Assembly (NCBI RefSeq): GCF_032854445.1
Contig: NC_088301.1
Location: 18,965,808 to 19,029,807, forward strand
DNA: 64,000 nucleotides
Reading direction: 5' to 3'
Source of the DNA: Liolophura sinensis
Lineage: Eukaryota; Mollusca; Polyplacophora; Chitonida; Chitonidae
Shown in pieces: positions 57,575-64,000 of the stretch (position 1 is the first letter of the stretch; each line of letters starts with the position of its first letter). The notes beneath the pieces are model-generated. The model did not search any database. It worked only from the letters and a program-made list of their open reading frames with translations, and was not told the DNA's origin. The position numbers and the translations under genes were made by a program.

Positions 57575-60500
57575 GTAAGTAAATTCTATGGAGCCGTTTA
57601 AGGGCCATAAGAAAAAAAAATGATCTAGGCCGGTTGACTCCATATCTCATTCGAACGACAGATAAGATTTTGAGTAGACTGCTTTACATACTCCTTACTG
57701 CGCATGGGCCGCTCTCTACGCTCACATTTCACTGCTGCCACTACCATAGGCAAGTTTGACATTAGGAGCTCCTTATTTAGCCTTAGCCTACCCGTTATTG
57801 TACATGCGCGAAACTATAGTCAGTGTTTTTCATTAAACTTGCTTTAAGCATCCGTTGGAATCACGTTGAGTATTCTTTGGAAAGACAAAATGACATTGTA
57901 TCAAGAGTTAATAGAAAAAAAAATGAAGACAGAGATTTTTTAACGAGTTAATTATGAAAACATGGGCCACATAAGACAAGTCTCTTTTATGTCTTACATT
58001 TCTTACAAAATACATTTATTGGCCAAGCTTTCATGAAATCCTACTGGTTCGCACTAAAAAAATAAGTGTTTCATTCATAAACGGAATGATTTAGAATACG
58101 TCCTGGTGTTAAATAGCTAAATATATCTTTATGAATGAAGAAATCTGTCCTTATTGTAGTAAAGATGTGACATTTTTACATGGTAATGCGGTGGATATTT
58201 CAATAATAATCTAGTGAGCATGTTATTCACACTGAAAATCTGATAAACATGTACACGTGTTTACTACAAAAAGAGCATATTACATGTTTACATAGTATTT
58301 GCAGCTAACATCACTTCACTACTTTGTCATGCGTAGTACTTTCATGTTTAAAAATGGGAAGTAATTTGGTGTAAGTTTATCTTTAATTTATCTTAAAATT
58401 TATTAAATCTGACAATGCGAAATAAAAAACTACTTTAGTTGATGTCACCTTTGAAGACGACATAATTTCTAGGTCATTTTTGAGCCTCCGCAACTTTATC
58501 CGACAGTACAAAACACATATCTGTTCATTATTATCTTCTTATTTCGTCAGATGCCCCTCAGCCGCCGTCTGAGATAAACTGTACGGTGGATAACTGGACA
58601 TCGATGATGTGCGAATGGGAGGCAAACCATACATACAGATACCAGGGTCACATACATTTTGATGTTAACTGGACGGCGACGGCATGTGCACCTGATTATG
58701 GGTATGTTCATTTCTGTCAATCAGTGGATTGTGTTTTGGAGTAAAATTGTTTTTCTATGCTTTTTGACTTATTTGGGGGGGGGAGGGAGGGTGCACCAAT
58801 TTCTCCTCCCTCCCTCCAACCAAAAAAGCATTTTCTTTAGTTAACCCTACAAAGCAAATTTAACGATTTGAGAAAATTCCCCGGTGAATGGTTTGCTTCG
58901 TTCTTTGTTTATTTGGTTGATTGATGTTTTACGCCGTGCTCAAGAATATTTCACTTACATGACAGCGGCCAGCATTATCGTGATAGGAAGCCTTGACGTC
59001 ATTTTATTGACGTCGTTTTATTGACGTCGAATATTCTTTTCCTAGCTCATCAGGATAACGTCACACTAAAGACACTATACAGCGTTACAGTAGAAAATGA
59101 TACATTGTATAAACATTGTAGACTTTATGTTACAATTCATTTTTTGGATTAGAAATTCTTTAAGTTCGTGGTTTCTGCCTTCCCCTTCGGTTTTGACCCA
59201 TGTCGCACTTCAGTGGGAAAAGGTATTGTATTAAATTGTTTTGAATCACTATATTTCAGAGGAATGAGGTCAGCGATGGGGTTAACTGCCCCCGAGTATA
59301 AGTGGTTGGAGAATGAATATTGTCGTGATGCCCAGTACAGTATTTTCGTAATCGTCCACAACATTGTCAGGGGAGACTACCGAACGTCTGAACAGTTTCT
59401 GGTCAAAAGTCGATTTCGAGGTACTGGTAAAGATTCATACTCCTTCCAGTGAATGTGCCGCTCTCTAGCGTTCGCTTTACATCACTGTCACCGCTGCCAA
59501 AATTTGTACAGATATCTTGAACAACGCCGATGTCATGGTGATGAGGCATGTCAGAAAACACAAAATTAAAAACACCGTCAACCTGTGTTTCTACATGCAT
59601 TATCTTTATCTAAAGTAAGAACGGCATGAGTCCAACCAACACGTGAAGCAATTTTATTGCTGAATGCTGATTAAATATTTCCACGCGTGGATACGGCACG
59701 TCGCTCAGGCTCCAAATGTCAAGTTTGCCTTCATGTTAGTGGTGGCAATGATGTAAACAGAACGCATAGAGAGCGGCACGTGCGCTGTAAGAAGTATGGT
59801 AAAGATTACGCTAACCAGATACATATATAGTCAGCTGTATGGTTTTACATTCACATTCAAGTAACAATGTGATATGGTGACAGTGAAAACTAATAATGGC
59901 ATAAAATTCAGTTCAAACCTCGAGTTAAATCAGAGGACTAGGCTATAGTCGTCTTCAACCTGAATAAAGACCTTAAAAGAGGAAATTGTGATTTTCTCGC
60001 TTGGCGTTCAGCATCAAGGGGATAGTGCAACAACTGGGTGACCCGTTTCAGTATAATGGCTCGAGCGGTGCGGCTTACTTGCCTTCGGTAAGGCGTCTCA
60101 ATGAAGTAGTACTAGATAAAAGAGCCGTGGTAATCCGTCCTGCAACAAGGAGGCACATTAAATGCTCTTTAAGGATTCATTCGTCGTCATATGACTGAAA
60201 AATCGTTAAGTACGACGTTAAACCTCAAGCACTCACTCACCTGCCTTCATGCGCCCTAAAGTAACGGCCTTGTCAATGTAAACTGAAAGTGGTCAAGATT
60301 AGACATAACTCCAATAAATATGAAGAGAAACTGATCAAAACTGATATGTACATTTTCATAGTTAGGTTATAGTGCACTACTGCACGAAAATCGCCAAATT
60401 AAAATGGAATTTTCGTGTTCAATTTCGAAAAGTCCTGATACCTGTATTTGAGTAAAAATGAACGTAAGAGCATGAAACTCAAAGTAAAGTGAAAATAAGT

Positions 60501-63469
60501 CCAGAAGACTACAGACTACACAGACCGGCGTTGGAAAACTTGTAGTTCAGTGGATAATATACTACGTAACTTTTGTTGCGCCTTCGTATCTAGTGGACTA
60601 AGGATTATAGCGAATAACAAAACACAATTCTTTGCTCTACATTCAATACCATTAGCTCTATTACTTTCTTTGACTTTCACTGAAGTTTTAATCATTAGCT
60701 TCCCCTATATACTTTTAAGACAAATTGTTTGCAGTGTTTGCGTCACGTTTTTACTCTCTGTTCTGTTATCGTCATATTTTTGTTCATTGTTATCAGCTCT
60801 GTAAATGGGCCATCGGACTGTGTGATCTTGATTGAACAAACAGACGTCAACTTTGATCCTGGTTACCTCCCCTTCTAACCCCATATGCCTGTATGTCGGC
60901 CGGGTCAACATAGATACATACATATATTAGTTTACATGGCGACTCCATTCCATGGAATGATTTGCGCCAAGGCAATAAGATTTGTTTCCGGGATTTAGGC
61001 TGCTCTGATCAACCGTAGTCAATCCATAGAGAACTATTGCCACAATGCTGTAGCCTAGAATCTGCGGATCCTACATAAATAATTCCCCACAGGTTTAAAT
61101 ACTAAACTTGCATTTTTCCGTCAATCGGGTCAAGCGTCTGGGCTAATTATGTTGGTCAATGAAGTACCATCCAACCAATCATGACCTAAATCTTAACGTC
61201 ATCCTTTTGGCAGTTAAACCGGCGACCATTGACAGCGATATGTTCAACGTGAGCCTTGTGAACAGCTCCTGTGTGACAGCCAAGTGGAGATTTCTGCGAT
61301 ATAGTCATCGACAGACCTGCTCAGTCCTTATTCACAAAACAACTGCACCGGTAAGTCTTGATAAACCGAGTTCTGGGGACCGTTCATAAGTTTTCATGTT
61401 TATTACATCAAGATTGTGTTTTTTATCAGAGCTTGACGGAGATACATGTACAAGAACCTATAAGGTTCCACGAGTTAATCGTTTTCCGAACGATGCCGAG
61501 TCCCGCCGACTTGATTCGAAAATGGCGGTTAGCGAAGATTACCTTGCTGTCGATGCGCCAGCTACATATGTGTGTAATTGTGACCTTGTGAATAACTTAG
61601 TGATGTGAACTACAGCAGGATTACAATGAACTTGTTTACGTAGCGCACAGCGTTGATGAGCAGAGAACGAATCATTTCAAAAATGTTTCAGTTCTCAGAT
61701 CTACCTCAGCGGAGGTATCCATAGAATGCTACTGTAGAAATAGAACTGCCTTCATGTATTAGGTACTATGCTAAAATCCAACAGTCGCGGATACGGCTGT
61801 GGCTTTATGTCAGATTAATTGTCAGACACATCTGCATAAATGCGGTGGATTCTCCACTGGATCTGCCCTGTTTCCTCCACGCATAAATCTGACCGAAATC
61901 ATGCTCTTAAACAATGTAACAATTGAACAAACAAACGAATAACAAAATGAATTTCCACACAAATGCTGCATCACTCACACTGATCCTCGTCATTGTAGGC
62001 AAAAGAGGACAACTGTGAAGGCATTGTCAGCTATAAGAGTTATGAAGAGGACTTCTTTCCTACCGTCTATAAGGTATGTAGCCCATCTGATTTTGTTTTC
62101 TCCACTACTTTATGGCAAAATAGCTGGAGACTGAAACCATTGTAATGGTTAAGCTGTTTAGTGGATTTCGATGTTGAACAATGGGCTCAGTCTTGATGTA
62201 AAAATTTGATCAAAAGTGAATACCCTTTCTTCTACCGAGCCATAAGTTTGGTCTACAAAGTTTAACTGTATGACCAGAGGCCGTTTCAGCCAAAAAATTA
62301 ATTAACCAACACTGCCTTAAATAAAGTTTCCTCACCTTAAACAGTCTAATTGTGAAACAGTTGTTCTCAGTTGGAGATCACATATAGACGACAGTAATCT
62401 TCGAATATAACGAATATTCCTGCATTTTTAACATTCGATTGAATTGTTTGTTTTTTCGTTTGTGCGACATGATAATTTACTTATTATCTATATATTAAAA
62501 GAGACAATAGGGACATAGCTGGAGGGTACAAAGCATAAGTGAAAAGTTTTAATGTCAAATAAATCAACGTTCACTGTTAAGCAAGTGACTTAACACTGAC
62601 TGAACGTTTTACTGAATTTTTAACAACGCAAATTCGACAAATTTTCATCTTGCTTGAAGGGAAACAAGGGTGTCACTTCCAGATGGATTTGTGGACTGGA
62701 GCCTTTTACCAAGTACACCGTGGGAATATCATGTGAACCAGCAGTAGGGGGCTTTAAAAGTGACGTCACAAGGACATGTCTACAGATGCCAGAAGATGGT
62801 AAGCATGAGAAAGCAATGAAAAGCATATTCGAAAGGAATAGTTCTCATCAGCTGTTTAATGTATGCTATAGATGGCTTTGCATGGTTTAAAAAGCTGTGA
62901 ACAGAGAAAGAAACCATTGACTTGACTTTTTGCCGGCCATACGATTTATGATAATCAAAGATTATATTTATTTATTTATTTATTTGATTGGTGTTTTAGG
63001 CCGTACTCAAGAATATTTCACTTATACGACGGCGGCCAACATTATTGTGGGAGGAAACCGGGCAGAGCCCGGGGGAAACCCACGGCCATCCGCAGGTTGC
63101 TGCAGAGCCTCAACGATTATAAATAATTATGAATAAATATTCAGTCGGTCAACCAACGGAAATGGAAATACCACGAAACCACACAAGTATTAACTTTTTC
63201 TTAACACCAATTTATTTCGCTGTGCATGAGGTGATAAGTTACATGTATGCTATTGAATTTTCATCCATTGTGCCTGTCTTTTTAAATTACTTACCACCTC
63301 CGTAACTGTCAAGTGTATTCGGCCCTGTACCGCTCTGTTCTGGTTGGAGATCTCTGACACCTTGTCACTTTTCGTTCTAGTTCCAGACACCGGGCCTAAC
63401 GTTACTTCCGGTGGATTCTGGGAGATGTCATGTGGTGATAATTGCAGATTCGTCAAGATATACTGGCAG
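57314..63469 (+). CDS. Class I cytokine receptor-like protein (gp130/domeless type), partial
   Basis: Seven exons (57314-57574, 58551-58701, 59260-59420, 61214-61350, 61999-62073, 62660-62798, 63381-63469) join in frame to about 337 residues. The gene continues past the right edge. In order they encode one Ig-like domain (CSLT ... DAGLYHC), a first fibronectin III domain with the receptor signature C-x9-C-x-W (CTVDNWTSMMCEW), a second fibronectin III domain ending LEPFTKYTVGISCEP, and the start of another (PDTGPNVTSGGFWEMSC). The order Ig-FnIII-FnIII-FnIII resembles gp130/LIFR and arthropod domeless, which signal through JAK/STAT. The position expected for WSxWS reads GGFKSDV, so that motif is not conserved. 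Nine N-glycosylation sequons support an extracellular location. The signal peptide, transmembrane and cytoplasmic parts are not in view. A neural Ig/FnIII adhesion protein is the main alternative. Confidence 0.8.
57683..57750 (+). mobile_element. MITE-like element H, one arm
   Basis: TACTCCTTACTGCGCATGGG, CCGCTCTCTACGCTCACATT and TCACTGCTGCCACTACC match the left arm of the element at 59436-59800. No right arm was found. Intronic in the receptor gene. Confidence 0.6.
58551..58701 (+). CDS. Receptor exon: first FnIII domain, 5' half
   Basis: The acceptor CTTATTTCGTCAG, two bases completing Tyr, 49 codons and two bases, with donor gtatgt. It encodes APQPPSEINCTVDNW and MMCEWEANHT, the cytokine-receptor cysteine-tryptophan signature. 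Confidence 0.92.
58771..58818 (+). repeat. G-rich/C-rich inverted tract
   Basis: GGGGGGGGGAGGGAGGGTGC is followed by CTCCTCCCTCCCTCC. It could form a hairpin or a G-quadruplex. It lies 70 bases into the receptor intron. Confidence 0.8.
58905..58992 (-). mobile_element. SINE family A tail fragment (receptor intron)
   Basis: TTTATTTGGTTGATTGATGT, GCCGTGCTCAAGAATATTTC and GCGGCCAGCATTATCGTG. Confidence 0.8.
59260..59420 (+). CDS. Receptor exon: first FnIII domain, 3' half
   Basis: The acceptor CACTATATTTCAG, one base completing Gly, 53 codons and one base, with donor gtactg. It encodes CRDAQYSIFVIVHNIVRGDY and SEQFLVKS, the F and G strands of an FnIII domain. A second donor five bases on (gtaaag) would break the phase with the next exon. 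Confidence 0.88.
59436..59800. mobile_element. MITE-like element H with about 60-bp inverted arms
   Basis: The left arm TACTCCTTCCAGTGAATGTG, CCGCTCTCTAGCGTTCGCTT, TACATCACTGTCACCGCTGC is the inverse of the right arm GTGGTGGCAATGATGTAAAC, AGAACGCATAGAGAGCGGCA, CGTGCGCTGTAAGAAGTA. The core is AT-rich and non-coding. It begins about 15 bases after a receptor exon. Confidence 0.75.
60000..60240 (+). mobile_element. SINE family B, head lost
   Basis: TTGGCGTTCAGCATCAAGGG, GTGCGGCTTACTTGCCTTCG, CCGTGGTAATCCGTCCTGC and TCGTTAAGTACGACGTTAAA parallel 9615-9845. In a receptor intron. Confidence 0.85.
61214..61350 (+). CDS. Receptor exon: second FnIII domain, part 1
   Basis: The acceptor ATCCTTTTGGCAG, two bases completing Val, 45 codons, with donor gtaagt. 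It encodes KPATIDSDMFNVSLVNSS and CVTAKWRF, the A-C strands of the domain. Confidence 0.9.
61999..62073 (+). CDS. Receptor exon: second FnIII domain, part 2
   Basis: The acceptor CTCGTCATTGTAG, 25 codons in phase 0, with donor gtatgt. It encodes AKEDNCEGIVSYKSYEED. Confidence 0.85.
62660..62798 (+). CDS. Receptor exon: second FnIII domain, part 3
   Basis: 46 codons in phase 0 and one base, with donor gtaagc. It encodes WICGLEPFTKYTVGISCEP and GGFKSDVTRTCLQMPED. The acceptor is either TGCTTGAAG (used here) or the AAACAAG nine bases later; both keep phase 0, so the first three codons are uncertain. Confidence 0.85.
62961..63112 (-). mobile_element. SINE family A, 3' half (receptor intron)
   Basis: ATTTATTTATTTATTTGATT, ACGACGGCGGCCAACATTAT, GCCCGGGGGAAACCCACGG and ATCCGCAGGTTGCTG. 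Broken after that. Confidence 0.92.
63381..63469 (+). CDS. Receptor exon: start of third FnIII domain
   Basis: The acceptor CACTTTTCGTTCTAG, two bases completing Val, 29 codons, with donor gtaaag. It encodes PDTGPNVTSGGFWEMSC and CRFVKIYWQ. It is the last exon in the window; the rest of the gene lies to the right. Confidence 0.85.
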
Positions 63470-63569
63470 GTAAAGATAGGTTTGTATCAGATTGTGGTCG
63501 GATTAAAATCAAAATGATGACGCACTGTTATTTAACCCTAAATTATACCCACTAGTCTAAATAAATTGC

Positions 63570-63800
63570 CACGCACTCAAAAAGTGTGTTGTCTGAGTGA
63601 TGCTAGAAAGTATTTTGTTATTATAACATAATATTTTGTCATATTCAACATAATATCCTGTTAGTGTAGTAGGTTCTTTATGTTGAAATAGAATATGTGT
63701 GTTATATTTAACAGAACAATCTGCTGGAATAACAAAATACATTGAAGCATCACTCAGGCAACGGACTTTCTGTGAAGATTAACAGAATAATTTATGTGTG
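63570..63800. mobile_element. MITE-like foldback element F, copy 2
   Basis: The left arm TTGTCTGAGTGATGCTAGAA, AGTATTTTGTTATTATAACA is the inverse of the right arm AATAACAAAATACATTGAAG, CATCACTCAGGCAACGG. The core (ATATTCAACATAATATCCTG) matches 15381-15600. Confidence 0.8.
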
Positions 63801-63825
63801 GGACGTACATATTTATATTTTTGTT

Positions 63826-64000
63826 GGCGGCCTTTCTACCGACAAGTCTGAACGGTTAAGATGTGTTGATGTCTGACGCTGCATGTCGCGAGTTCGAAAC
63901 ACTGTGTCAGAATTTGTCCTATACGCAGAAGGTGAAATCCTAAATACTCTTAAATGTGAAATATTCTTGAGTACGGCGTAAAACACCAATGAAATAAATA
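63826..64000 (+). mobile_element. SINE with family A tail and a different tRNA-like head, cut by window end
   Basis: The tRNA-like start CTGAACGGTTAAGATGTGTT and B-box-like CGCGAGTTCGAAACACTG join a shortened body and the standard tail TTCTTGAGTACGGCGTAAAA, CACCAATGAAATAAATA. The family A central body is absent. Confidence 0.65.

Overview
This window looks like nuclear DNA from a lophotrochozoan invertebrate, most likely a mollusc. The base composition is AT-rich. The real coding sequence is split into short exons with consensus splice sites. The non-coding DNA is packed with dispersed repeats. The commonest is a tRNA-derived SINE with a GGCTCAGTTGGTTAGCGCG-like head and an AATAAATA tail, of a type I associate with bivalve and gastropod genomes. 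That taxonomic call is inference. There are no operons, bacterial signals, rRNA genes or CRISPR arrays.

Three genes can be reconstructed by joining exons by hand with splice sites, phases and family alignment. (1) Minus strand, 19758 down to at least 8016: a carbonic anhydrase-related protein of the CA10/CA11 group. Eight exons are joined in frame from a signal peptide to the conserved C-terminal region (290 codons). The last exon or exons were not found. Two of the three zinc-binding histidines are replaced, so it should be catalytically dead. One intron uses a GC donor. (2) Minus strand, 48996 to 44045: a complete six-exon tartrate-resistant (purple, type 5) acid phosphatase of 342 residues, with signal peptide and all metal ligands. 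(3) Plus strand, 57314 to 63469 and continuing past the right edge: the extracellular part of a class I cytokine receptor-like protein (gp130/domeless type). It has one Ig domain, a cytokine-receptor homology module and the start of a further fibronectin III domain. Its signal-peptide exon was not found.

The rest is intergenic or intronic. About 24 kb separates genes 1 and 2 (19.8-44.0 kb) and about 8 kb separates genes 2 and 3. These stretches hold some 28 copies or fragments of SINE family A, smaller numbers of two other tRNA-derived SINEs (B, C), several foldback/MITE-like families, unclassified dispersed repeats, and three large minisatellites: a 41-bp unit at 4.85 kb, a 64-bp unit arranged as 128-bp dimers at 10.0 kb, and a 75-bp unit at 33.1 kb that is open in several frames. 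Most other open frames are short, overlap repeats or lack splice context, and I do not call them genes. The three genes have no evident joint pathway; they are simply neighbours. I found no clearly new biological system. The most unusual items are the receptor architecture, the acatalytic carbonic anhydrase with its GC-AG intron, and the higher-order minisatellite.
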